From Tolypeutes matacus (lineage: Eukaryota; Chordata; Mammalia; Cingulata; Chlamyphoridae), in assembly GCA_026826555.1 (NCBI GenBank), contig JAKSZT010038899.1, positions 1,179,977-1,243,976 on the forward strand: DNA of 64,000 bases. The letters run 5' to 3'. The position numbers and the translations under genes are program-made. The notes under the pieces were generated by a model. The model had not been told where the DNA came from and did no database searches. It saw only the letters and a program-made list of their open reading frames with translations. Positions 48,681 through 61,690 of this stretch are shown in pieces (position 1 is the first letter of the stretch; each line of letters begins with the position of its first letter).

Positions 48681-50689
48681 TCATTTGCTATTTCCCTTCT
48701 GGTGGGAAATGCTTAGCCCTAGCAGGATGGCCTATGGGCCTGCCAGTCCTCCCCAGGGTATGAGTGGAACAGGTTCTGGAATAAGGCTAGTAGGGAGACC
48801 TGGGTTAAGCATGCCTTTCACCTGGTGTGAAGTGAAGACTGGGTGGTCACCAAGTTAATTTGGTGGCTTTTCAAATAAAAACAGTTGTTGCCTTCACTGC
48901 TCAGGAAAGGTGGCCATTCCTTTATCTTACAAGCACATTTATTAACTACTTAGAAAATGAAGATTACCAGGACTTTTAACATGCTCAATATTCTTCTGCA
49001 TATGATCTAGAATAGAAAAGATATCAGCATAATAATCAGGCATATATCTAGAATAGGATATATAGGTACAGTACTTAATCCTAATCAATGTACTACCCAA
49101 TGCATAAGTTTCTCTGTGAGCTGCAATTTAATAGATTTAACCTGCAGATTTGCAATACCATACATGTTATCTTTCCATGAGAGCAGGCCATAATGTCAAT
49201 TGTGTTTAAGTTCTACTTACTTCACTCTGGTAATCATTGCTCCACTTGTTATGTCCTTCACACAGTCAGCATGTTGCAGCACTGTTAGCCCTAGAAAGAA
49301 GTTAGGAAGGTAGGCTCCAGTATTTCACTGGTCTGGTGCACAGTTCCCTTTGGCACCATGATACAGTGCCAGTCTAGAGGCAATACCCATTGCACATCTG
49401 GCCATATTGAGCCATCACTGGCTGCTGCAGGAGTCCAAAACTGCAACATAGTCTTCATCTACTTCAGGACCATAAGCAAAGATGTAGGAGATACCTTTAT
49501 TATTTTAGAGGTCAGTGACCAACCTAGCCAATAACTCAGATGGAGAGGCAACCTGCAGTGTATTAAAAGCCTGTTTGAATGCACAAGTGTTTGACAGTGT
49601 TTAAGTCTATATCTTTTAATTATTATACACTTTTAAAATGCCTCCAAAGCCATTTATAATATACCAAATGAACTTAACTTGTTAGTACTTTGCTTTTTAC
49701 TTCTACATCTTTACCATGATGATGTTAATTACACAGGTATTTTATTTTAGGAGCATAGGAAAATTTACTTTCTCTGTTATTTTATGAAAACTGGAGATTC
49801 CCAATGGAATGAAGATTAACTTTCCTTACCACCACTATAACATGCAGATTGAGGTGGCCTCTGACAGTTTTCCCTGCTATGAAGTTACTTTTTGCAAAAA
49901 TCAATTTAGGTTTCTAATTAATAATGGCTTCTTGAATTAGCCATTTAAATGCTTCAGTTTAAAAAAAAAAAAAAACTCCTTATATTTAACCATAACCACA
50001 TAGACTGGTTACTTTCTCTTAAAATAAGATAATTAAATTACAGTTAGCAATGAATGAAAATTACCTTATCCATTTGAGAAGGCATTTCCCTCTTTAGCTT
50101 AATTTCATTAAACATGAACTTACAACCTTCATTATTTTAAAGATTTAATACATATAATTTTAATTTATTCACTTGGTATTCTATAAACCAGAGAGATAAC
50201 ACCCAAGATAAATGAAATTGAAACCATTATACTTTATCCAAGGGATGTTCTTTATCCTTCCTTTACAGGAGGCCTGAAACCATTTTTCTTTAATAAAATT
50301 CTAAAACTGTGAATAATCTTAAAATCATACTGACTGCTAAGTTTTGGAATATATTATAATTGTTTAATTTGTTTTAACCATAATTTAGAAAAGATCTCTC
50401 TATAACTTTCAAGGACTTTTCCTTTACTTACTGAAATTTGGTAATAGAATTATTAACCATGCTTATTTTAAGGCTGTTAAAAGGATTACATTTTGGGAAT
50501 TACAGAATAAACCATGATTTTTAAATGCCCAGGCTAGAAGATAGAGCTTCAATCTGCCACACCTTGCCCTTTCCTCAGAACTCTTGCAAAGAGAAGGCTC
50601 TGGGAGCTGGGTAGGTCACAGAGCTCAGGAAAATATTTTTCCCTTTTCCAATATTCCTATATCCAGATTTCTTTCTTCAATTTTTTTTT
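48681..50689. other. Intergenic, possibly more ERV or old repeats
   Basis: No V segment recognised and no retroviral domain that I can name. AT-rich from 49600 on. Confidence 0.3.
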
Positions 50690-51900
50690 TATTTTTAAAA
50701 TATATTTAGATTGAACAAATGTTACACAAAAAATATAGGGATTCCCATATGCCCTTCTCCCCAGACCTCCCATACCCTCACACACAAGCAACATCCTTCA
50801 CTAGTGTGGCATACTTATTGCAATTGATGAGCACATCCTTGACCATTGCCATTGAGCATGGATCGTACTTCAGTTTGTAGTCTACAATCTCTCCCACACA
50901 ATTCTGCAGGCTATGGGAAGATATATGATGGCATATATCTGTCATTGTGATGCCAGTCAGGATGGTTCTCAAGTCCCAAAAAATCCCCCACATTACACCT
51001 GTCTTTCCCTTCCCCTGCCCCCAGAGCCTCCAGTGGCCAGTGCCTCCACATCAATGGTGTAATTTCTTCATTTGCTAGAATCACAAGTCTATTGTAGAAT
51101 ACCAGTAAGTCCACTCTAGTCCATAGTTCATTCCCCAATCCTGAGCATTCTGGGATGGTGATGTCCACTCCACCTGTAATTGAAAGGGGGTTTTGATCCC
51201 ATACAGCCAATGGATAGGACTCTCTTGCTTGCAGTTGTTGGCTCTCTCATTTCCTTGGTATGGTGGTTGTCAATCCTCACTTCCTTGTTAGTTGTCCTGG
51301 GTGAGTCCAATGAACTGGAGAGTAGGTGTTGCAATTCCACTGAGGTTCAGGGCCCAGCTGGCACATGGACAGCACAAATATTCAAGACTCTTGGATGTAC
51401 ACCTACCAACTCCATCTCCAACTTTGGTTTCAAATAGTAGGGACAGATGAGTCATGGGTAGAGAAGCTATAACTGAATCCAACTCTATCACTATCAGGAG
51501 CACAAACACCAAAGTAGGGCCCACTGGCAAGGCACCAAACTCTGGAGCTCTCTGCCCTGACCATAGGACATGGATGTCTCCTGAGCCCTCAGGAGCCCCA
51601 CTGTTTGAGGTAGTATCCACTTTGGCAGTATATGAAATCTTGCTGAGATGTGTAAAATGATTACTTCTAGGTTGACATCCCGACTCACTTTGAAGTCCCT
51701 TATCCATATAAACTCATTTGTATTTACCTTTTCCCCCTTTTATTTGAGGTCTTTTTCCAGTTGCATTGCAAGTTGGTGTTGGTAGTAATCCCATGGTGCC
51801 ATGGAGGCTCATCCCTGGAAGTCATGTCCCACATTGGGGGGAAGGCAATGCCTTTATATGCTGAGTTTGGCTTAGAGAGACATAATCTAGACATTACATT
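50690..51900 (-). mobile_element. L1 3' UTR copy (type A)
   Basis: Same order as 9430-9900 and then 10700-11150: 'gggattcccatatgccc', the 'ccaatcctgag' block, and 'ggctcatccctggaagtc'. A T-run near 50680-50690 is its 3' end. Non-coding. Confidence 0.75.
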
Positions 51901-52360
51901 GTTTCTTGGTGAAGTGATGAAAATATTCCAAATTTGAATCTGGTGATGGTGGCACATATCTGTGAATAAAATAAAAATCATAGAATTATGTGTTTTAAAG
52001 GTATTAAATTTAGGTTATATGATTTATAACTCAACAAACCTATTATAAAAATAATATCAAATGTTGCCTGGAGAGAAGGGAAGGTACAAGAGGCAGGAAC
52101 TAAAGAAGTATGAGAAAAACTTTGTGAGTTCACTATTTATTTTGCAGTGGTCATTGCAGACATGTATATGTATGCAAATACTTATCAAATTCTACACTTT
52201 AATATATGAAATGATTATATGTTAGTTATACATCAATATGAACTTAGTTTTTATCCGTGTTTTTTTTACATTTCATTAACATATGCACTAGTAAATACAT
52301 AAGCTTTTTTTACAATATGTTAAATTAATTTATTAGTGACAATTCTTCTATATTAAATAT
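51900..52360. other. LINE 3'-end-like spacer
   Basis: A stretch at 52060-52240 resembles the same LINE 3' pattern as 31500-31680. No gene. Confidence 0.35.
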
Positions 52361-54480
52361 TATATATATATATATAAAGATACTTAGATTACATAAATTT
52401 TACATTAAAAAATAGGGGATTCCCATATGCCCTGTTCCCCACACCTCCCACATTCTCCCACATTAATAACATCCTTCATTAGTGTGATACTTTCATTGTA
52501 ATTGATGAACACATTTTTGAGCATTGCCACTTAACATGGGTTATAGTTTACTTTTTAGTTTACACTCTCTCCCACACAATTCTGTAGGTTATGTCAAGAT
52601 AAATGACCTGTATCTGACATTGCAATGTCATTTAGGACAATCCCCAAGTCCTGAAAATGCCCCCATATTACACCTGTTTTTCCCTCTCCTTACCCTCAGC
52701 ACCACCAGGGACCACAGAATCCACATCAATGATATAATTTCTTCCATTGCTAGAAGAAAAATAACTCTATAAAAGAATACCGGTAAGTCTACTTTAGTCC
52801 ATAGTTCATTCCCCAATCCTGAGGATTCTGGGATGGTGATGCCAACTCCGTTTCTAACTGAGAAGGGGCTTTGATCCCACATTGGCTAATGGATAGGACT
52901 TTCTTGCTTGAAAGCCTTGGTTTCCTTGGAATGGTTTCCTTGGAATGGAGGTTAACCATCATCTCCACCTTCTCAGTTGACCTGGGTGAGTCCAGTGAAC
53001 TGGAGAGTAGGTATTGCAACTATGTTGAGATTCAGGGTCCAGCTAGCACATGGATAGCCCAAAGATTTAAGTCTTTTTTGATGTACACCTACCAAATCTA
53101 TTACTAATTATAGGTTCAAATAGAAGGGACAGTAGAGCCATGTGTAGGGAAACCACAACTGAGTCCAACTCTGTCACACTGGGGAGCAAAAATTCCAAAG
53201 TATGGCCCACTGGCAAGACACTAAACTCTTCAGCTATCTGCTCTGGCTATAGTGTCTGGATGTCTCCAGAACCCTCAGGAGCCCTGCTATTTGTGGTAGT
53301 ATATACTTTAGCTGTCAATGAGATCCTGTTGAGCTGTGCATAAGTGTAACCTCTGGAACAACCTCCTGACTCACTTTGAAGTCTCTTAGACATATAAACT
53401 CATTTGTCTTTACATTTTACCTCTTTTGGCCAAGGTCTTTTTCTAGTTGCATTGCTAGTTGGTGCTGGATAGTAATCCCTTTGTGCCTGGGAGGGCTCAT
53501 CCCTGGGAGTCATGCCCCATGCTTGGGGGAAGTTATTGCATTTATATGCTGAGTTCAGCTTAGAGAGAGGCCACATTTGAGCAACAAGGAGGCTCTCAGG
53601 AAGTAACTTTTAAGCACCCTATAATACTAGGCTAAGTTTGAAGAGTAATGGTTCATAAGTACAGTCATCAGTATCAAGGGCCTGTCAATGGACCATCCTT
53701 CTTCATTAGTCATTGTCCCTGTACTTGGGGAATTCTTGCTGCTCCATTAGAAAATGTGGCAGAGATCCCCAGGATGGGAATTTGATATTCTTTTGGTTAT
53801 TATGTGAATCTTCACCCACTGTGACAATGCCCCATGAACACTTGAACACATTTATATGCCTTATATGTATGCCTAGGTGAACTTCCTCCCAGGAATCCCC
53901 CATCACTGACACCCCGCATCAATGATCTTCCCCTGCCACAGTTGTAACCCCTCTGTGATCCAAAACTTCTTCAAAAATGAAGCCAATAAAATAGCTGTAT
54001 ACAATTAATAAGAAAATTAAAAAGTAATGATAGATTTAAAAATAAGAAATACAATATAAAATATTTTTTTAAATAAAAATTTTTAAAAATTGGGATTATA
54101 AAAAATAATGAAAAATATTAAAAAAAAAATTTTTTGACAATTTGGCTCTCATCACTGTAAGAGCTATTGTCCTATACATACAGTGACTTTTTCTTCCATT
54201 TATTCTTCCAATGTCTTACTTTTTTCATTTTGTCTTCAAAGAAGTTTTAGGTTATGGAAAAGTCACATACAGAATACAGGGGACTCCCATATACCAAACA
54301 TCTTCCCACTTTGCTCCTTCCCCTATTAATAACATTTTATATGTGGATGAGATATTTGTTACAACAGATGTACAAATATTGAAACATAGCTACTAACCAT
54401 GGTCAATTGTTTACATTATGGTTTACATTTTGAACCATACACTTTTATAAATTTTGATGAATTTTAACATGGCATGTAGC
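52361..54480 (-). mobile_element. L1 3' UTR copy (type A), longer
   Basis: Begins after a (TA)n tract (about 52361-52377). It follows the whole 3' UTR order seen at 9430-12000, ending in the block that matches 11880-12060 ('agaagttttaggt', 'ggactcccatatacc'). No ORF2. Confidence 0.75.
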
Positions 54481-55124
54481 CATCATTGCAAGACAGAATA
54501 GAAGGACCAGGGGACAATTTGGGAGCAATGGAAGTGTTCTCTAGACTTTTAATAAATGTTACATTCTAGTTTAGTTCTGACAAATGGGGGGGGGGAACTG
54601 TACAAAATTGTTAAAACTCTCTTGCAATTCTGTTTTGTTCTCAGGATTAGTTCCAGCAGCCTGAAGTTTTCCTGAGCCATTTTACTGAGGTTTCTGTGTG
54701 AGCCAATGGCCTGCTCAAGGACATCATTACTAAGCCTGTAGTATCTGTTTCTCATTTCTCAAATTGAATAAAGGAAAAGGAAAAGTGAGGTATACATTAT
54801 TTACTGGAGGATCAGCACCATTTTGTTCAACCAAAGGAAACTACCACTAGAGCTTCATTTTCTGGGACATCTTGGTAAAAACATGATTCCTTTCCCCAAG
54901 GATAGACCCATGTTTCTTGATTTCTGGAAAACATCACTTCTTCTAACCCCTCCACCAGGGGACTGTTTACCTGCTAGTGTCACTAACTTCCCAATGGAAG
55001 GCATGAGTTAAATCAATGGTGAGACCAAGTTCTCAGCTGGAAGGTCTCCACAACACACCTTAACACTATGGTAGCATTGATTACACAACATACCACAGCC
55101 AAGAAACTGTTCTCTTGGTGACCT
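54481..55124. other. Intergenic, nothing recognised
   Basis: A short G-run is at about 54586-54595. No gene or firm repeat. Confidence 0.35.
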
Positions 55125-55410
55125 CTTTTTTTTTTTTTTTTCTTCAAGTCACTTTATTAGCACTTTATTGCATATCATATCCAATTACTTTTTTTTTAAT
55201 TTATTTTTATTGTGGGTAAAAATCAAAATTCTCACAATACATACAAACATTTGCAAAATGATATATAAATATATATGCATATATGTGTATTTGCTTACAA
55301 AAATGTTATATATATATATATACACACACACATATATTTTAAGAGGTGCTTAGATAACCCAAAATATTACATGGAACCCACTGGCATTCCCATGTTGCCC
55401 ACCTCCCACT
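55125..55410 (-). mobile_element. L1 3' end (type B), 5'-truncated
   Basis: Near-identical to 60674-60950, including 'gtgggtaaaaatcaaaattc', the (TA)n(CA)n tract and 'aagaggtgcttaga'. An extra T-run and about 47 bases lie at its outer edge (55125-55190), possibly a short 3' transduction. Confidence 0.72.
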
Positions 55411-56640
55411 TGAACCAGCAACCTCTAGGGGACATATTACCAGTTCTATATCTTCCCATGGTTCTCTGTGCTTTCTTCTCCCCAAGCCAATAATGTATTC
55501 CATGCTCTTTCACCATCAATAACATTTATTTGTAATTCAGGAAACAGCTTCTATGATTAAGAATCATTATATAACCATCAATACTTTATGCTGATTTTGG
55601 TCCAGTTTCTCCAAGGAAATAATTTTCTCCTGCCTCAAGCTTTAGAAAGGATTGGTACAGTTCAGGTCCTCATGCTCCTCAAGGCAGCAATAAAGTATTT
55701 ATCCTACAGCTTCATTTAGTCTAGAGTGAGTTCCTGGCTTGCTGCATGCAGCTCTTCCCTTCTGTGTCATTCATCTTAAACCTCTCAGCATTCTTTCCCC
55801 AGGCTTCCAGAAGTGTGGGATTACTTGTCATGGAGCTCCAGATATTGTCTTTAATTCACAAACTCTGCCATCAGAAATTGAGACTTCATGGTCCAGATCT
55901 AGTACAGGTCACCTCTCCTCACAGCCTCCATCACTTCTTGCAGTGCAAGTGATATCTGCCCCATTTCTTTCTTATTCTAAAGTCAATTCAATAATATCAT
56001 TGAACACAAGATAGAAATATGCTACATTCAAGGACACTTTATGATATCATAAAATGAATGGGATTTTTAGAAGCAAGTGAATCTAAATAGGTCAACGTGC
56101 AGGTGAGGGCACTGAGACTGAGTTTGGTTGACCTCCAAATTTGTACAAGTGAAATATCTCAAGGTCAAAAACCGTTCAGGTGTTCCACATGAAATCATAT
56201 TGGCCAGAGATGAGGGCTGACACAGAAAATAAGTGGTGGTAATATCTGACAGCTCTGATATCTCACTATGAAAATTCAATTTAGTGTGACTATTGTGTAA
56301 TGACATCAATAAAATTGTGACAGGGCTGCTTTAAACTCCCATCCTTGCCCAGACATTGAAAAACAAGCAGAAACTGTCAGAATCCTTTATCAGGGATTTT
56401 TCATATTATATATATGGAATCCCATGGAGTAATGACAAAATGATGATATTCCTAAAGCCATCCTTGATCCTTGACCAAGTTTGGCTCCCTGTCCAACTCA
56501 TTCAACACATTTCTGGGTTGGAAGTAAAGGAACTCAGTCTTGGTATTGGTGCATCCCAAGGAGAGGACTGTGTTCTCAGAGGGATCAGTCAGCATCTTCC
56601 TGCCAAGAGTGCCCATAATACAAAGGCTGCCCTTCACCTT
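55411..56640. other. Upstream flank of V segment
   Basis: No repeat or gene recognised; it leads into the octamer at 56672. Confidence 0.35.
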
Positions 56641-56671
56641 CTTTAATTTTATATACATAGTTACCTCCCAA

Positions 56672-56679
56672 ATGCAAAT
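56672..56679 (+). promoter_or_regulatory. Ig octamer of V segment
   Basis: Perfect ATGCAAAT, 128 bases upstream of the leader ATG at 56807. Confidence 0.85.
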
Positions 56680-56806
56680 CACCACATGGGCAAACACATG
56701 AAACCATAACACTCTTTTACTTAAATTAAGGTTCCACACAGTCTGAGAAATACTTTCTGGAGTCATGGATGTCATCCACAACAGCAGCCTTATGGCTGAA
56801 AGCCTT

Positions 56807-57279
56807 ATGAAATCCTTATGGTTCTTCCTTTTCCTGGTGGCAGTTCCTGGATGTGAGTTTCTCAGGGCTTCAGACATGAAGGTAATGGGATGGTGCATCT
56901 GATCACAGGCTCACTGTGGTTTTTCTTGTCCTCAGATGTCCTGTCCCAGATGCAGCTGCAGGAGTCAGGACCTGGTCTGGTGAAGCCCTCACAGACACTG
57001 TTCCTCACCTGTACTGTCTCTTGAGTCTCTTTCATCACCTATGCTGTGAGCTGGATCCACCAGGCTCCAGGAAAGGGGCTGGAATGGGTTGGTGCCATGA
57101 ATTATGATGGAGAAACATACTACAAACCAACTCTTAAATCCTGACTTGACATCAAAAGAGACACTTCCAAGAACAAGGTCTTTTTTAAAGCTGAATAGCC
57201 TGAAATATGAGGACACAGCCACATATTACTGTGCAACAGACACAGTGAGAAGAAGTCAGGGTGAGCCCAGACTCAAACC
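56807..57279 (+). pseudogene. IGHV clan II pseudogene with intact promoter, leader and RSS
   Basis: Leader exon 56807-56852 reads MKSLWFFLFLVAVPG and ends at GTGAG; a second in-frame ATG lies 42 bases upstream (56765). Exon 2 starts at 56936 after CTCAG. FR1 reads [20 protein letters not shown] and TCTVS, then TGA at 57022-57024 where GGA is expected. FR2 is [15 protein letters not shown] second TGA follows YYKPTLKS, and a one-base shift lies in the T-run near 57180-57188, after which KYEDTATYYCATD reads in another frame. RSS: CACAGTG 57241-57247, 23-base spacer, ACTCAAACC 57271-57279. All signals outside the coding frame look intact. Confidence 0.92.
57241..57279 (+). promoter_or_regulatory. 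V recombination signal, 23-base spacer
   Basis: Consensus heptamer CACAGTG, spacer 57248-57270, nonamer ACTCAAACC. Confidence 0.87.
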
Positions 57280-58429
57280 TCCCCTGCAGGGCACAGGAGG
57301 GAGTTAGGCTGCAGTGGACTTTCAGGACCACCAGGAGTCACACAGGGGCAACCCCAGAAGCAGGTGCAGAAAGTGGCTGGGGAGGACTTTCCTATCCTTG
57401 CCTGGGGTTCCCACTTGTTTCTTTACAAAAACTAATCCCCCAGAGAACCATCATTGCATCCTTTCTCAGCAGTGCTATGATATCCAAATTTGAAGCAATG
57501 TACAGCTTTTTAATAATGTTATTACATATCTGTTTATGGTCCCCAACCCCACCCCTGCTCTTTCTTCTTGATATGGCTGAAAGTTTATCAAGAACTCCCA
57601 TCCATTCCTAGTTTAACCAAAACTTGCTTTCAAGTGACTTTGTGAAGTTAATTCCCTGAATTTAAATAAATCTTCTGAGAATATCCATGAAAAACAGCCC
57701 TCACCCACCATCACAGAGAGCTTATGTCCTCATAAGAAAGGAGAAGAAATAGGAAAACCCTTTATGGCTTCAGGGGCAGCATCCAAGGAACTCACTTTGT
57801 TCTCTCTCTGCTTTGTGGCATCAAGGATGAGATCCCTGAGCTTATCTGAAATTCTTTATAAATTCTGATGCTATTATATTTGGCATTATAATTATGTAAT
57901 TCACACAAGGAACAGTTTTTCAATATATACACTAGAAGGGTATAAATAATAAAAGAAAAATAACAATGTTCGTTTTTCACTTATCCAAAGAACATCCCTA
58001 AAACCATTTCAACTTAATGCCTTTTTTTATTTTTAATTTTTCATGGATGTAATAATCCAACATTTTTCAGTATTCTTTTACCTGAAAATTGTCAGGTAAT
58101 TAATAAAAATAAAAGCTTAACTCCAAACTTACATTGTGAAGAATTCAGTTTCATCAGGAAGAAATAATTTACACACTTAATCCTGTCAGCACAACCACAG
58201 GTTTCTGAAGGCAGAGCTCAGGTGACATCCTCCCAGGGAGTCCAGTGCCTTTCAGTCTTAGATTTGGACCACACATTCCAGGGCATCCTGGAAGCTAGGG
58301 ACATCTTCATCTGCCTCCACCCCACCCAGCACTTCTGACAGAGAAATAGCTCTCTCCTTTGTGCATCTTGTGTTTAGAGAATGAGAGCTCCTGCTCCTGG
58401 TTGTAGGGGCACAGTTGTACTTCCTGAGA
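57280..58429. other. Intergenic between V pseudogenes
   Basis: No repeat or gene recognised. Confidence 0.35.
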
Positions 58430-58710
58430 TCCAGCCCAAGGGTGAGGGGGCCCATCCAGAGCATTAGCATCACCTGTGAGGTAACTCACCACTTGTCCAT
58501 TGTACTTTCTGAATTCCAGCTTCCTGAGAAGAGGCTGAGATATATGGGCAGGATCAACTCTAGTGGCAACATCATCTGCAGAACAGCCACCAGGGCTCAT
58601 GACAGCCTCACCAGGGACTGTCCAGTGCCAGGTGCATTTACAGGTGAGCCTCTGAAAGGTGAGGGCCCAGGTATGCACATTGCTGTACTAGTTGACCCCA
58701 CAAATCCCAG
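58430..58710 (+). pseudogene. Highly decayed V relic (clan I or III-like)
   Basis: V-like order without a leader or RSS. There is a Cys-bearing FR1 end (ISITCEV), a shortened CDR1, a FR2 reading PEKRLRYMGRINSSGN (like the PG-x-GLEWMG-RIN pattern of clan I), and FR3 recognisable mainly at base level ('caccagggactgtccagtgc', 'tgaaaggtgagg'). The conserved Trp is not evident. The stretch runs inside an open frame of 197 codons (58415-59008), but that frame extends far past the V homology and is not a gene. It is paired with 61895-62000. Confidence 0.65.
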
Positions 58711-59430
58711 GGGCTGGGAATCCCAGAGCAGATGGGCTGAGTGGTCATTCCTGTCCATGGAGCACAGGGGCCAGGCCCTGCAAGGTTGGGTGAGGAGGTT
58801 TCTGCTTGAGCCTCTCATTTTCCTCCCTCCCAGCAGATTCCCACAGAACCCTGTCATCTTCTTATTGTTTTGTTTCCCTTATTTCTTCAGACCCACAGCA
58901 AAATTCCATATAATTTTGCCCATGGACACCAGTGATGGAGGTATTTGTGACCTGGAATTTAGCAGAATGAGGGTGCCCTTTCAGCCCATATCTCCTCACA
59001 CTGGATGATTTCAGCACATCTTGCTGTTCCACCTCTTTCCTCTTTTCCAAGTGACGGAGGGGAGACTATGAGAGATGGTCACTAAAAATTTCATGTAGAA
59101 ATTATACTTTACTTGTCTCTATGTCAACTCATGTTTTGGTTATGTAATCCATCACCCTCCATTTTATTCATTGATGTAAATCATTTAGTGTGTATTTATC
59201 TTAATATACTAAACATTCTCCATGATTAGAAAAAATATGAATTCCTGTTCACAGGAAAGTAACTCTTGTGAACATAGAAAAGACATAAGATAAAGACATA
59301 AGTTTTATGCTTATTGACACAAAACCTTGTTCTGGGGTCTACAATCAGTGAACACATAAGCTCAATGGAAAGCAACCAAGACTGCCCAGAGAGTGGGATG
59401 CCCATTGACCCTCACCATCTTTATATAAAA
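58640..59430. repeat. Duplicated V-array unit, first copy (spacer)
   Basis: Spacer between the relic and the next V segment. It matches 61920-63170 in order: 'ccctgtcatcttcttattgt', 'tgtgacctggaatttagcag', 'ctggatgatttcagcacatc', 'gttccacctctttcctcttt'. It shows a duplication of a unit of about 1.6-1.9 kb. Confidence 0.75.
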
Positions 59431-59547
59431 ATGTGCCTCACACATGCAAACCACACTTGAGTCACCTGGGAGACAACCCAGCCCCTAGGCTATGGTCTCA
59501 TCATTCTGGACAGATTCATATGTGGCTCATGGGATTTATCCAAGAGC

Positions 59548-60024
59548 ATGTGGTATGCTTTTGTTTCTTCCTCCTCTAGGGGGTATATCTCAGCAGTGAG
59601 CATCTCCTTGGTTGTAGAAATGGTGTGATGGGTATGAGGCCTATGATGTGAGTGGCTCAGAGCATTTCCTTTTTCCAGGTGTCCTGTCCCAGGTACAGCT
59701 GTAGCAATCAGGTCCAGGACTGCCAATGACCTCCCAGATCCTTTCTATTACCTGCTCAATTTCTGTGTTGCCCATTAAAATCAGCAATTGCTGCTGGAGC
59801 TAGAATATCCAACATCTTAGGAAAGGAATGTTGAAGAAGAGTTGGTGGAAATTGATGCTGGACTTGGCACAGCATATAACCTGTCTCTCTGTAGCTAACT
59901 GCCTCCAGGGATACACCCAAGAAAAACCTCTTGCCACTGATTGCTGATACTGGTGAGGACACAACCAGGTTTGCTGTGGAAGACACACAGTGAGGGGAAA
60001 GCAGTGTAAACTCAGACACAGCCT
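59548..60024 (+). pseudogene. IGHV clan II-like pseudogene, multiple lesions
   Basis: Octamer-like ATGCAAAC at about 59436. The leader region holds an ATG at 59548 and an in-frame upstream ATG at about 59530, but its frame is broken. Exon 2 starts at 59679 after TTCCAG: SQVQL, then TAG at 59702-59704 in FR1, then QSGPGLPMTSQILSITCSIS. The middle is decayed. The YYC end has lost about one base ('accaggtttgctgtgg'). RSS: CACAGTG 59986-59992, 23-base spacer, ACACAGCCT 60016-60024. It corresponds to the V segment at 63307-63778. Confidence 0.85.
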
Positions 60025-60658
60025 CCCTTTCTGGGCATGCAGGAAAGGGCTATACTTCAGGGGGTGTTCAGGACAACCATGAGGGGTCTCAGATCAAATG
60101 GGATCAGGGAAGCTTGAGTATGATTTTCCATCACCATATGATGTTTTCTGTCCATCAAGTACAGACAGCATCTACTTAAGACCTTCTTAATTTCAGTCAC
60201 AATAGAGAATTTATTAATTTTTATACTTTATTGTTATTTACCTTCATTTTCCTCTTTTGCAGGGATATTGGTATATTTTGGTATTAAATATCATGTTTGC
60301 TGAAAGATTTTTGTATATGCCCTTTATCATTTTCAGAATGCTCCAATCCATTCCTAGTTTGAAAAGAGTTTGTCTGATGAAGAGATCTTAATTTTGACAA
60401 AGTTGTTCCTATATCTACTGAAAAAAATACAAAATGTTTCCATTTTATTCTATGAACTAAGCAAACTGACAGAATGTATTTTAAGATGTTTTCTGAGATA
60501 TATTCACTTTGATTCATTTTATGTGATCATGATTTAATATATTTTATATGTTGTCAAATTTGATTTGCTAATATTGTGTCAAATATATATTTTCTTGTAA
60601 ATTTATGAGGAATATTGAACTAAATTTTCTTTTCTTTAGTGAGTATGTCAATTTTTAT
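60025..60658. other. Intergenic, nothing recognised
   Basis: AT-rich; no gene. Confidence 0.35.
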
Positions 60659-61035
60659 TAGGAGTAATATTTTTTTTTATTATGGGTAAAAATCAAAATT
60701 CTCACAATACATACAAACATTTGCATAATGGTATATAAATATATGTGCATATATGTGTATTTGCTTACAAAAATGTTATTTATATATATATATATACATA
60801 TATTTTAAGAGGTGCTTAGATTACCTAAAATATTCCACGGAACCCACTGGAATTCCCATGTTGCCCACCTCCCACACCTCCCACCACATCCCACACAAAC
60901 ATCTCCCACAAGTGTGACCCACCAACCTCAATGAACTTACACATCCTGGAGTCCACACTTGTTTCTTTTTCCTAGTAAGTGTATTTGATTATTTTATGGA
61001 CTAAATGTTCATGGAGGATTTAGGAGTAATATTTT
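60659..61035 (-). mobile_element. Second twin-primed L1 insertion with 15-base target-site duplication
   Basis: 'taggagtaatatttt' is at 60659-60673 and 61021-61035. The left part (60674-60950) is an L1 type B 3' end in minus orientation. The right part (about 60955-61015) is the reverse complement of 11558-11615 from the same 3' UTR. This is the inverted-5' layout of twin priming, with internal sequence missing at the join. Confidence 0.82.
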
Positions 61036-61489
61036 ATCTTCATAAATTTACTTGGTTCACTTTCCCATATTTTATATTTTCAGATAAATTTCATGAAAGA
61101 TTGATGCTATTTTTCTTCTTAAAGGTTTGAAAATGTTTACCAAGTAAACCAATGAAGCCTAGAATTTTTGTTTTGTGGGAATGTTCTTTATGCAGAATTC
61201 AATTATTTATTAGACATGGAAATACTGGCATTGTCTGTAATTGTGAGTGAGCCTTGGTTCTGAGTAACTTCATGTAATTTATGGATTCCACTTAACTGTC
61301 CAGTCTTTTAGCATACATTTTATAGGGTGTTATCTTTTTTTCTTGTCTGTGGGGGCTACTGGTGACAATGTACTTTACACAATATTGATCATTTGTTTTC
61401 TTTTGATTCTGTTGTTCATTATAGAAATTGATTTACCAATCTGTATTGTGTCATTAAACTATTTCTTGCCTTCATTTCTGTTCTATTTT
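61036..61489. other. Intergenic, nothing recognised
   Basis: AT-rich spacer. Confidence 0.35.
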
Positions 61490-61690
61490 TTTTAAAGGAG
61501 CTTTAGATTATATAAATGTAGCATTTAAAATATAGAGGATTCTCATATATCCCAACACTTCCCCCTCCCAAACTTTCCCCCATTAACAGCATCTTTCAAT
61601 AGTGTGGTACATTTGTTACAATTGAGGAACACATATTTAAGCATTGCTACTAAGCATGGTCTATAGTGCACATTATGTTTTATACTTTGC
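61490..61690 (-). mobile_element. L1 3' UTR fragment (type A), truncated
   Basis: Same block as 9460-9640 ('cacttccccctcccaaac', 'aatagtgtggtac'). It stops where V-promoter sequence begins at about 61690. Confidence 0.7.

Noticed and set aside
58415..59008. 197-codon open frame as a possible gene
   Set aside because: The left part is the decayed V relic and the right part is duplicated spacer. The counterpart at 61895 has no matching frame.
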